Assembly: GCF_018446385.1 (NCBI RefSeq)
Contig: NC_055994.1
Coordinates: 32,696,368 to 32,760,367, forward strand
Direction of reading: 5' to 3'
Source: Zingiber officinale
Taxonomy: Eukaryota; Streptophyta; Magnoliopsida; Zingiberales; Zingiberaceae
Length of the DNA stretch: 64,000 nt
The notes under the pieces were generated by a model, which ran no database searches, was not told the origin of the DNA, and saw nothing but the letters and a program-made list of their open reading frames with translations. Position numbers and translations under genes: made by a program. Position 1 is the stretch's first letter. Each line of letters opens with the position of its first letter. This document shows positions 46,201 through 58,200 of this stretch, piece after piece.

Positions 46201-49200
46201 AAAGAGTCCCTCCCCCTAAAGACATGGTGGTGACTTCTGTCATTGCACCAACAATGACTTGGAATCCCTAAACCTTTAGGAAACCCAAATTTAGAAGTTT
46301 TGAGGTTCAAATACTCAAAATTTGAAACAAACCTCAACCTTAACTTCAATAAAGCCTTCCTTAACCAATCCATCCTTGTTTCACACGAAAACACCCTTTA
46401 GATGTATACAAATGTATTTTAGGAGTTTGGAATGGTTACCTAGACTCAAAGAGGTTCAAAGATGCTGAAATCACTTCCCAGCCAAAATCAGCAACTTGGA
46501 TCGATTGGAGTTGGGTTCAATCGATTGAACCTTTTCAATCGATCCACCGATCGATTCAGACACCGGATCGATCGGTCGATCGATCCAATCAGCTTCGCGG
46601 GAGACTTGCTTTCCGAATCGATCCACGGATCGATTCGGCACTCCAATCGATCCATGGATCGATCGAGCTCGATAGTTGCTGAAATTCCATTTCACTCAAC
46701 TTAAACCCCTAGAAAATTCTACAAAATCCAAAAATCATGAAATTTCGAGGACATTATTTAGGCATACTTAATCATGGAAAAATAGCTTTCATTAAAATAC
46801 ATCATATTTTCAAAGATTGACACAAACTTGAAAACTTGCAAAAACTTTAGTGTTTTTCTTCAAGTTTGTGTCTAACTATTCAATGGTGATTACTATCAAA
46901 AGATAGCCTTCACCAAGGTTTTCCAAAAACATTTTAAAACATTTTCAAAACCAATATCCCATCATGTTCCTTGGGCATAATGCACATGACTTGTACATTA
47001 GCTTTCCCAATGATGGGAAAACACATAACTATGTGTTTTGATGAACCTAAAAACTCAAAAGAATGCACTAAATCAACATCTTGAGCTTTGTTCATCATCC
47101 TAACATCTCACTTGTATCTAATGTGCACTAATCACATACAAGTCACCTTATAGTCTTTGTGAGATGTAGATTTTGGTTTTTGCCCTAATCTAGGGATCAT
47201 GCATATCTATCTAGGCATTTTAGAAATATTAGACATCCACCTAGGATGTCACTTGTCAATAATTGTTGTTAAATGCCATTTGTCCTTAATTACAAGGAAT
47301 TAAACTTAATGCATGATAATGTTATGACATACATCAAAATAAAATAATTTTCAAAAGAAAAATATTCTATAACTACATGATGTATGAATGTCATGACATG
47401 GTATTTTTGGATTTTTCATAATAAAACATGAATGCAAAACTAGACATGATGTCATGGCATATGATGGGCAAACAATCATGGCAAGATTTAACATAAATAA
47501 AATATACCTAGATTAACTATCTAAGTATCCTTAAAGTCTTAGCTAAACTTACAACTTAAACCTAGATTTCCCTAAAGTGCTTCAAGAGAATGTCAAAGCC
47601 TAAATTGGCATTTCTAATTTCCTTGATTTGTTTATGCCACTTAATAATTAAACATATCCTCAAATGTTGGCATATTTCATTTTTCCACAAGAGTAGCACT
47701 AAGAAAATACCAAAATCCCAACTTGGTATTTCTTACATTTTTCTAATTTGTGCCTTTTTAAGATAAAATCAATTTTTCCACCAATAGACACATGTTACTC
47801 TTTCAAGAAATAATCAATAGGTCCATTTCATTTTCAAAGGTTAACTAAAACCTTGAAAATGCTCCTTGAGTGTCAATTTCCTCAAAGTTAGGTTAACTAC
47901 CCTTCTAATCGGAGTTGACACTCTCTAACCCATCTATGGGGTAGAGAAGATGCTCCTAGGAACCCAACACCTATTGGTGCTCCTGATGCTCTAGGTACTC
48001 ACTAGGATAACTTCCCAGATACCTTCCTAGTGACCTTGTTGGGCTTCTGTAAGCCTCGGGTCACGCTTTCTAGGTCAACTCTAGGATAGCTTCCTCAGAG
48101 CCTTCTGTGACTTTCTTAGACTTCTGAAGTCTTAGTCACATTTATTGCAAAAATACTCTTAGGGATGACTTCCCTAGTATTCTTGGCTTGACCACTAGAC
48201 CTAGGGTTTGTTCCATAACTATATGGAACTCTATAGTAAGAGGGCACATCCTTCTTAGCCTTTGGTTTGTATCCCAAACCTCTATGGCCATTAGATGACC
48301 TTTGTGCTCCTAGACCTAGGCTATGCTCATTTTGCCTTTTAGGATATTTTCCATCCTTTTAGGGTCCTTTCCATTTTATCAAGCCTCGACCTCAAGACTT
48401 GATTTTCATCACTAAGTCCTTAGTTTTAAATTTTTCATTTGATTCACGAGCATATTTGTTTTTGGGCTTGTATCTAAAATCTTTAGAGTTATTGCCCAAG
48501 TGTCTATCTACCTTCCTAACCTTAGGTTGGGTAGTTTTGGCAAGAGCCACATGTTTTTCTTTAAAGCCCTCATGCTTTCTATTCTTATGGTAAATTGCAT
48601 TAAAATGATAAAAGTTAGAACTATCATGCTTTTCACCATAATGTAAGGGGCAGCTCAATAAATGTTACCTTCTTCTTTACCTTGGAGGCTCCCCCTTTAA
48701 TTGAGTCTTGACCATCTTCTTCCCCTGGGGCATTGACTCGTAATGCCCCTTTGATTGCAAGAGAAGCACACAATGTGCCCTTGCTCTTCTTTGTCCGGAT
48801 GGTCTCCTTGAGCTTCCTTTCCTTGTGCCATTCGCCCTTTTCGGCCAATTGGGGCACTTGCCTCATAGTGCCCATGTTCCCACATTCAAAGCATATAATA
48901 TGATTTTATTATTAATGAAATGTTTATACCTTCGTAGGGGTGGCATCTTCCTTTGGATCCGGAGGTGAAGCTTCCTCTTGATCCGATCTTGATTCTCCTC
49001 CATTTGATTTTTCTTGACTCGTGGAGGTAGAAGCTTCTTCAATCTCTTCATCTCTTGACCGGATGTAGAAACTTCTCCTTCTTCTCGATCCGGCGTCACC
49101 AAGGATGCTCTCCCTCGATCCCAGAGGTGGAGGCTTCATCATCTTGAATATGAAACAAGGAGTATGCTCCTCCTTGTTCCCTTCGCATTCCTTGAGGATG

Positions 49201-52200
49201 AAGCTCGATTTCTTCTTCTTCTGAGGTTGAGCATCTCAACCTCGAGTCCTCCTCGATCTTGCTCCAAAGAGTCACCCTCCCTGGATTCTTCTTGCTGCAG
49301 GGGATCTCTTCATGAAGCTTCGCCAATTTGCTCCATAGTTCCTTTGCGTCTTCAAATTCTCCAATTTTGCGAAGGATGGTTTGGCAATAAATTGACCAAA
49401 AGCTTGGTCACTTTGTCATTGGCCTCGCACCTTTGGACTTGCTCTTGGCTCCACTTGCTCCTCTTGAGAACTTTGCCCTTTGTCTTGGAGTCTTGAAGCC
49501 TTCCATAAGAGCAAACCATTGCTCTATCTCCATCATAAGAAAATTTTCGATTCTTGATTTCCAAGAATCAAACTTGTAAGTGTATGGTGGAGTCACCTTG
49601 TGTCAAATCCAAGTCCATCTTGAATTGCATCTGAAGTTGAGCTTGATAAAATCTTGAACTCAAGAATTTGCTCCAACTTCTTCACCCTCTAGCTTTTCTT
49701 GTTATGCTTGACCCTTCCCGATGATTCCGTGAAAAGCGGCCTCGCCTCGATACCACTGTTAGACCAAAAGTAGCTGAGGGGGTGAATAGCTCGTCGCGTT
49801 AGCTCGGTGCTTGGCGTTGCTCGTTGATTGTTTCTTCAAGAATACGCAGTGGAAAATACGTAAACAAATACAACCACGCTAACACTAGGATTTTACTTGG
49901 TATCCACCTCCAAAGGAGGTGACTAATCCAAGGATCCACACCACGCACGCACCCTCCACTATGAAACACACTCCTCTATAACTACCGAGGCGGAGAAGCC
50001 CTACAAGACTCTCAAGAAGAAGGAAAGGGAAACAAAATACAAGCACAAAGCTTACAATGAATGCAGAAACCCTAACCCTAGCTTCTTCTTGCCTTTCCAC
50101 CTCTTGACTCGGAGAGCTTCCAAGAACCTTCAAGAATGGCGATCACGAACTTGAGAGGCCGAGGAGTCGCAAGATCCGAGATGAAACGGTGAAGAGACGC
50201 CAAGGAAATGAACGCTGCGGCCTTTATCGACGCTTAACGGCGATCCCGATCGATTCGAATGTTCCCAATCGATCGGGAGGCTTTCGGATCGATCCACGGA
50301 TCGATCCAGCGCCTATGCTCGAAACGCCCGGATCGATCCACGGATCGATCCACGGATCGATCCAGACTCGCCCCAATCGATCCACCGATCGATTGAATAT
50401 CCGGATCGATCCACGGATCGATCCGCAGTCCTCGGATCTCTAGGAAGCCCGGATCGATCCACCGATCGATCCAGCCCTCGATCGATCCGATCGATCCAAC
50501 ACTTGGTTTTGCCCAAAACCAAGTTCCAGCCTCTCAAACCAACATCCGGTCAACCTCGACCTGTTGGTACATCACGCCTAGCATCCGGTCACCCTTGACC
50601 TGCTAGGACTTCCCACCAAGTGTCCGGTCAATCCTTTGACCCACTTAGACTTTTCTATTCATGCCAAGTATCCGTCACCCTCGACCTACTGGACTTCCAT
50701 CGATTTCCTCGTGCAAGTATCCATCAATCCTTCGACCTACTGGACTTCCCAACACCGGATGTCCGATCATCCTCGATCCATTTGGTCATCCCTTGCTTCA
50801 CTCACCGGGACTTTCACCCAGCTTCACTCACTAGGGTTTTCCATCCGCCAGCTTCACTCACTAGGCTTTCACCGCTTCACTCACCGTGACTTTCACCCAG
50901 CTTCACCATTGTGGTTTTCCTTACCGGCTTCACTCACCAGGACTTTCACCTAGCTTCACTCACTAGGGTTTTCACCTGGTTTCACTCACCAGGACTTTCA
51001 CCTAACTTCACTCACTAGGGTTTTCCTTCTGCCTGGCTTCACTCACCAGGACTTTCACCTAGCTTCACTCACTAGGGTTTTCCTTCTGCCTGGCTTCACT
51101 CACCAGGACTTTCACCTAGCTTCACTCACTAGGGTTTTCACCTGGTTTCACTCACCAGGACTTCCCTGTCAAGTATCCGGTCAACCTTGACCTACTTGAC
51201 TCTTCTTCAATCAATTTCTTATTGTCAAACATCTAAACTCAAACCAAGACTCAGCTTGGTCACTCAGGTCAACCTTGACCTGAGGGATGTTGCACCAACA
51301 ACTTGTACCCTTTCTGAGACCGTGGGTACCCAAGGAAGACACACTTATGAGACCGGGGAGAGAGTTTATCAATACCGGGATCAAGAGCATGAGCAAAACA
51401 AATAGAACCAAAGACCCGAGGTGGTAGAGAATGAAGGGACTGATGTGGATAAAGTACCTGATGAGGTATCTTACCCTGGAGAGTGGAAGAAGGCATGCGA
51501 TTAATGAGATAACACGCAGTAAGTACGGCATCACCCCAAAACTGATGAGGGACATGAGAATGGAGAAGAAGAGTCCGAGTGGTTTCAAGGAGATGACGAT
51601 TCTTGCGTTGTGCAACCCCATTCTGTTGAGGGGTATGAGGGCAAGACGTGCGATGCAACACACCATGAGATGTTAAGAATGTACGAAACTGAGTAGACAA
51701 ATACTCGCGTGTATTATCACTTTGTAAAGTTCGAAGGGAAGTACCAAATTGAGTTTTTATTTCAAGGAAAAAGGATTCAAAAATAGAAAACAATTCTGAA
51801 CGATCCTTCATCAAATATAACCATGTACAACGGGAAAAATCGTCTATAAAAGTAACAAAATATCTTGACCCCATTGTAAAAGAAACACGACTCGGACCCC
51901 AAACATCAGAATGAACCAAAGCAAAAGGAGACATAGCCCAACTCTCAATACGAGGAGAAAAAGAACAATAAACATGCTTACCTAATTGACACGACTCACA
52001 AGATAAGGATCAATGATCGCGGCTAGAGAGGGGGGTGTGAATAGCCGACCCCAAATCTTCCGTTTCTTTCTACGATTAGGGTTAGCGCAGCGGAAATAAA
52101 ATGAATAGAAACGAAAGCGGAGAATAGCAAACCTCAAACTCGTCGATGTAACGAGGTTCGGAGATGAAACTCCTACTCCTCGGCGTGTCCGTAAGGTGGA

Positions 52201-55200
52201 CGAATCCAATCAATCCGTCGGTGGATGAGACCCCGGAGAACCGGCTAATGTAACACTCCTTCTGGGTGGAGAAACCTCGCCACAATGTTTTGCAAAAACA
52301 ATACAGGAGTAGAAAGCAGCAAGAAGCAAAATACAATACAAATGTATGAAACACCTTTGCTTACTTGCCTTCTCTTCGACCGGATGAAGCAGCAGCTTCT
52401 CGGATCCAACCACAACAGCAACAGCAACTGATCAGTTGGTCCCAGCCGAGTGGAAGCTCACAAAAAGCTTCAGGAACGAAGAGCTCAGCAAAGCTCGTAG
52501 AAGAACTTGCAGCAGCAAGAAGAAACAGAGAGGAAGAAGAAGCGTTTGAGAGAGTCGCCCTCGATCTCCTTTTATACCTGCATCCACCTGCGAAGAAGCC
52601 GTAAGATGTAAGAAGATGTAAGACCGCATGCGAGCCAAGATAGTTACCGATCAGCTCCAACCCGATCGGTCACACCGCCCCTCGATCGGTCTTGGGACCG
52701 ATCAAAGAGCCGGACCGATCAAAGGTATGTCCCGATCGGTCTCGAAGACCCCGATCGTCTCGGGACCGATCGATGCTTTTCTCCCGAACTTCGCCTTCTC
52801 GATCGTTGTTTACGATCGGTCCGCAGACCGATCGATAACACTCGAGGCTATCGCTGATTACCGATCGGTCACCGCATCGATCCGGATACCATCGATCACC
52901 GATCGATCCACCGATCGATCCGATGGGTTTTTGCCCAAACCAAGTCCCAAGCCTTCCAAACCAACATCCGGTCAACCTCGACTCTTGACTAGCATCCGGT
53001 CATCCTCGACCCGCTAAGACTCCCCACCAAGTGTCCGGTCAACCTTTGACCCACTTGACTTTTCTCTTCGTGCAAGTATCCGGTCACTCCCTCGACCTAC
53101 TTGACCTTCTCAACACCGGATATCCGATCACCCTCGATCCATCTGGATTTTCCTCGCCCGGCTTCACTCACCGTGACTTTCACCCAGCTTCACTCACTAG
53201 GATTTTCACCGCTTCACTCACTGCACTCCAATCCGCCGGCCCACTCACCAGACTTTCCAACCGCCTCGCTTCACCTACCAGACTTTCCCACCGTCCCGCT
53301 TCACTCACCGTGACTTTCCCACCGCCTCGACTTCACTCACCAGGTCTTCCCAACCGCCTAGCTTCACTCACCGGACTTTCTCCAACCGCCCGCTTCACTC
53401 ACCGGGACTTTCACTTTCACCCAGCTTCACTCACTAGGATTTTCACCGCTTCACTCACCAGATTTTCACCCGGCTTCACTCACCGTGACTTTCCGAACCG
53501 CCCGGCTTCACTCACTGTGACTTTCACTTTACTATCCGATTAGACTTCCCAACAAGTATCCGGCCAACCTCGACCTACTCGATTCTTCTTCATCCAACCC
53601 GATCGCACCGATCAAGATCTCTCCGCACGGACAACCGCACCGCATCGTCCATGTTCACATGCTTCTACAAACATCGAAACCACACCAAGGTTTACGCTTG
53701 GTCAACTAGGTCAACCTTGACCTACTGGAAATTGCACCAACAATCTCCCCCTTTTTGATGTTTGACAATACCTTTAAGTTAGGCTAATCCAATAGCCTCA
53801 ACTTTCTTCATGCCACTAGGTAATGAAACATAAGTTACAACCTTACATTCTCCTTCTAAGAAGGCAACCTCCTTCTTAGATAATGAAGGCCTAACTTAAA
53901 CTCTTCATTCTCCCCCTATTGGCACACATCAACAAACTCTCCCCCTGAAGAGTAAGTTATCGTTGTTCACAACTTCACTCGTTGTGATCAACAAACTCTC
54001 CCACTAACTCCAATGTTCTTCCTTGAACATTCTCTAGACATTCTCCATTCTCCCCCTTTTTGACACACATCAAAAAGAGTGAATCAAGGTCAAGAGTTTC
54101 TTCCTAATGAAAGTCCCATACCTTTCATTGAAACCCTTAATTTCCCCTCGATACTAATGCCAATAGTCAATTTAGTGATAATCCCATATCACTCATGACA
54201 ACTCCCCCTAAAGGTCAACTCCCCCTTGACCATTGCATCAACAATGTCTTGGAGAGTTTCAAACCTTTAGAAACTCTAAAACACCATTCCCGAGCTGAAA
54301 TTTCAGACAACCATCGAATTTCAGCAAGACGCCTGATCGGCCACCGGACCGATCAGGCTCCCTCTGGATCGGTCCAGTGACCGATCCACACAGACCTGGA
54401 CCGATCAGGGAACCTCCTGATCGGTCCACGACCTCTGATTTCTGATTTCTGAATTTTTCTTCTCCCGAAATTCAGAAACCTCTAGAAAATCACAGAAAAT
54501 TTCAAAAATTGTAAAATTTTGAGGATACATTCCTCATAACATATACTATCATGGAAAAATAGTTTTCTATGAAAATAACTTCCATTTTCAAATCTTGATA
54601 CAAAGTTCAAAAGTCTTTGAAATAGCTCAAAGTTAATCACTCTTTGTATCACTTTGCTCAATGATGAATGCTATCACTAGAAAAGCTTCATCAAGGTTTT
54701 TCAAATCAATTTTAAAATGATTTTAAACCCTTTAATTTGGGACCACAATCTTAGGGCTAAATGTACATGACTTGTACACAAGCTTTCCCTATGATCCCCA
54801 ATTAGAATTAGGCTTATCTAGGTACAAGAACTATGCACCTTGATCCTAACTCACAATCCTAATATCTCACACACATCTAAGGTGTATCAAATACATTCAA
54901 GTCAATTTTGATGTGAGATATGGGTTTAGGTCATCTTAAGCTAAGTTCTCATGCATTTTCTAAACAACAATTTGATTTCCATATCAAATTATGTTTTTGT
55001 CCTTAAATCAAATTAATTGATTATAAATGCAAAAGATGATGACATGGCATAAAATAGTATCATAAATGAAAACATGTGCCAATGTCATGATGTCATGGCA
55101 TAAAGTGTGAAACTTAACTAGAGAATGACATATAAATAACTTAAGCATTATCATGACATTTCAAATGATGATAAATTAAGTATGATGTCATGACATGGCA

Positions 55201-58200
55201 TATGGCAAGCAATATATGGCAAATAACACGTAAAGGTATAGAAAATACCTAACTCTAGCCTTAGTTGCCATTTTTGATCATTTTGCCATAAAATCCATAT
55301 TCCTAAGTGTATTAGACCTAAAATCATATACTAAGGATTTTTAGATCACTATGTGCCAATTAGATTGACCCTAGAAAACTCTTCAATTGTGATTGGCATA
55401 TCCTAAACACCTTAGGAATAATTTTCCATTTCATTTCCAAGGCTTGATTACACCTTGAAAATTCCTAAAGTGCCACCTTTTGCCATGATTAGGTTAACTA
55501 CCTATTCAAGTAAGGTTGGCACACCCTAACTCATCTAGCGTGATGAAATCACGTTCCTAGGAACCCAATACCTATTTGAGCTCATCGGGTTCACTAAATA
55601 TTCACTAGGGATGACTTCCCTAGCAACCCTTCTAATGACCCTCCTAGGCTTTGAAGCCTTGGTCATTTGGGACTCATCAAGATCAACTCTAGAGGTGACT
55701 CCCCTTGTGACCTTGGTGATGGTCTTCCTAGTCCTAGGTTTTGTTTCATAATCGAATGGAACATCATGGTAAGTGGGCTTGACCACTTAGAACTTAGGTT
55801 TGTGACCTTTCTTGTCCTTGGACTTGGGTTTTTGACCCCTAGACTCTAGAGTCAAATCCTCAAGAGCCTTTTCTAGAGAGTCAAGTCTTGACCTCAAGAC
55901 TTGATTTTCTTTCTCTAATACCTCAAGCTTTAATTTATCATTTTTCTTTGAGGTATTCCTAGGCATATGTCTAGATGATTTTGGATTTCTACCTAGATTT
56001 TCCTTAGCCTTAGATGGGTTAATTCTAGGGTTGGCTTTCCTAGTGTTATCCTTATCTAGGCTCACATGTTTGGCACCTAAGCATGTGTATCGATTTCTAA
56101 TGTTATCATGTTTACCATTATTAACAATAGCAATAAGGCTACTAGCATGTGTCTTATTATTATTGCAATAATGTGCCTTAGAGATTACCTTAGGGTTTGC
56201 CTTAGCTCCCCCTATCGATGTGCTCGTCTTCTTGTCCTTGTGAGGTTGCCTCCCCTTCGGACATTGGCTCCGATAATGTCCCCTTCGCTTGCATTGAAAG
56301 CACACCACGTGCTCCTTGCTCTTGCGTGTCGGGACTCCGGCTTCCTTGACCTTTGGCGCCGGTGGAGTCTTCCTAATCCTCTTTGGACACTTACTCTTGT
56401 AATGCCCAAATTCCCTACACTCAAAGCACATTATGTGTAATTTATTTGAAATTAAATGGCTTGAGTTACCTAGGGTTGAGGATGGATGTGAGCTCTCTTC
56501 TTCATCCCTTCTGGAGATAGAAGCTTCTTCCCCTTGCTCCATTCTTGAAGAGGAACTCTCCTCCTCTTCTTCCTTAGATGTTGAGTAGCCCTCAACCTCT
56601 AAATCCATGCCTCCATGATGTGAACTCCTTGGCTCACTTGACTCCTCTTCATGGCTTGAAGTGGAGTTCCCCTCATGGAACTTAGCCAAGTTGTTCCACA
56701 ACTCCTTGGCATTGTTGTATCCACCTATCCTATACAAAACATCATTAGGTAAAGAAAATTCAAAAATTTTCAATACCTCATCGTTGACTAGGGATTGGTG
56801 GACTTGTTCCTTGGTCCACTCCTTCTTCTCTAAGGTTTCTCCTTTCTTGTCCATCGGAGGCTTGAAACCTAATTGAACACAACTCCAATTTTCAAGGTTA
56901 GTCATAAGAAAGTACTTCATTCTTACCTTCCAAAACGCGAAGTCGTCGCGATCGTAGAAAGGTGGAATTGTGACGTCTTCCCCAAATAACTCCATTCTCT
57001 AGCTCGTGCTCCCCCGGGTGTTGATCCAACGAAGAGCGACCTCGCTCTGATACCACTTGTTAGGATCGATGATCGCGGCTAGAGAGGGGGGTGTGAATAG
57101 CCGACCCCAAATCTTCCGTTTCTTTCTACGATTAGGGTTAGCGCAGCGGAAATAAAATGAATAGAAACGAAAATGAAGAATAGCAAACCTCAAACTCGTC
57201 GATGTAACGAGGTTCGGAGATGAAACTCCTACTCCTCGGCGTGTCCGTAAGGTGGACGAATCCAATCAATCCGTCGGTGGATGAGACCCCGGAGAACCGG
57301 CTAATGTAACACTCCTTCTGGGTGGAGAAACCTCGCCACAATGTTTTGTAAAAACAATACAGGAGTAGAAAGCAGCAAGAAGCAAAATACAATACAAATG
57401 TATGAAACACCTTTGCTTACTTGCCTTCTCTTCGACCGGATGAAGCAGCAGCTTCTCGGATCCAACCACAACAAAGAATAAAGAATAAAGAATCGATCAC
57501 TGTCCCAGTGGAAGCTCACAAAAGCTTCAGAACTAAGAGCTCAAAGAAAGTCGCAGAAGAACTTGCAGCAGCAAGCTGCTCAATCTCGCAAGATTGGCCA
57601 TGCTGATCGAATGACTCTATGAGCCTCATCCTCAAGACGGACAGGACTCACTTGAAGCTCTGCTCCCCCTCTCTCGATCAGCCCAACCCGATCGGCAGGT
57701 TCTGGGATCAGCATGGGCTTGTTAGACCACCCATGAATTCTCCCCTGGGGGTTGTTGCTACGACCCTTCGGTTCTATATCTCGATCGACTCATGAGAGCA
57801 CATCGTTTAGTTATCGACCCAACCACTCAATGACCGTTAGCCCATTCCCATCAATATAATACGATGACATCGATCGATCCGTAGCTTGGCTTTTGCCCAA
57901 ACCAAGTCCTAAGCCTTCCAAACCAACATCCGTCAACTTGAACTGTTGGTACATCATGCTTAGCATCCGCCACTCGACCGCTAAGACTCCCACCAAGTGT
58001 CCGGTCAACCTTCGACCCACTTGGACTTTTTCTTCGTGTCAAGCATCCGGCCACCCTCGACCTACTTGACCTTCTCAACACCAGATATCCGATCACCCTT
58101 GATCCATCTGGATTTTCCCTTGCCCGGCTTCACTCACCAGGACTTTCACCTAGCTTCACTCACTAGGATTTTCACCTGGCTTCACTCACCAGAATTTCCA

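Larger units (their letters stand above)
44212..51300 (-). mobile_element. Element A: gag-only LTR retrotransposon (TR-GAG type), nested in H
   Basis: Perfect duplication ACTTG at 44207-44211 and 51301-51305. LTRs 44212-45638 and 49757-51300; the minus strand starts TGTTGGTGCAACATCC and ends TCTAACA. Primer site TGGTATCGAGGC at 49755-49744 is a mutated initiator tRNA-Met site; polypurine AAAAGGGAGAT lies at 45639-45649. The 4.1-kb interior encodes only Gag remnants (about 48250-49600). The other ~2.6 kb is non-coding but similar in order to element B. No protease, integrase or RT was found in any frame. It inserted into the H reading frame between integrase and RT. Confidence 0.88.
52008..53742 (-). 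repeat. 3' LTR of element B, with promoter cassette
   Basis: 1735 bp. Palindrome cluster 52646-52921 (GATCGGTC/GACCGATC) and TATA box GGTATAAAAGG on the minus strand (52570-52578), followed by tandem repeats 53155-53525. The central part (about 52590-52925) does not match the partner LTR. Confidence 0.88.

Noticed and set aside
50790..51165. CRISPR-like array of ~22-bp CACTCACCAGGACTTTC repeats (also 53155-53525, 58125-58520)
   Set aside because: Plant nuclear DNA, repeats and spacers have no fixed lengths, and the arrays are part of LTRs A and B.
53031..53543. 170-residue plus-strand frame with HSPGLPNRLASLT-type repeats, and the similar frame at 57997-58488
   Set aside because: Translation of the LTR tandem repeat, antisense to the element, no domain.
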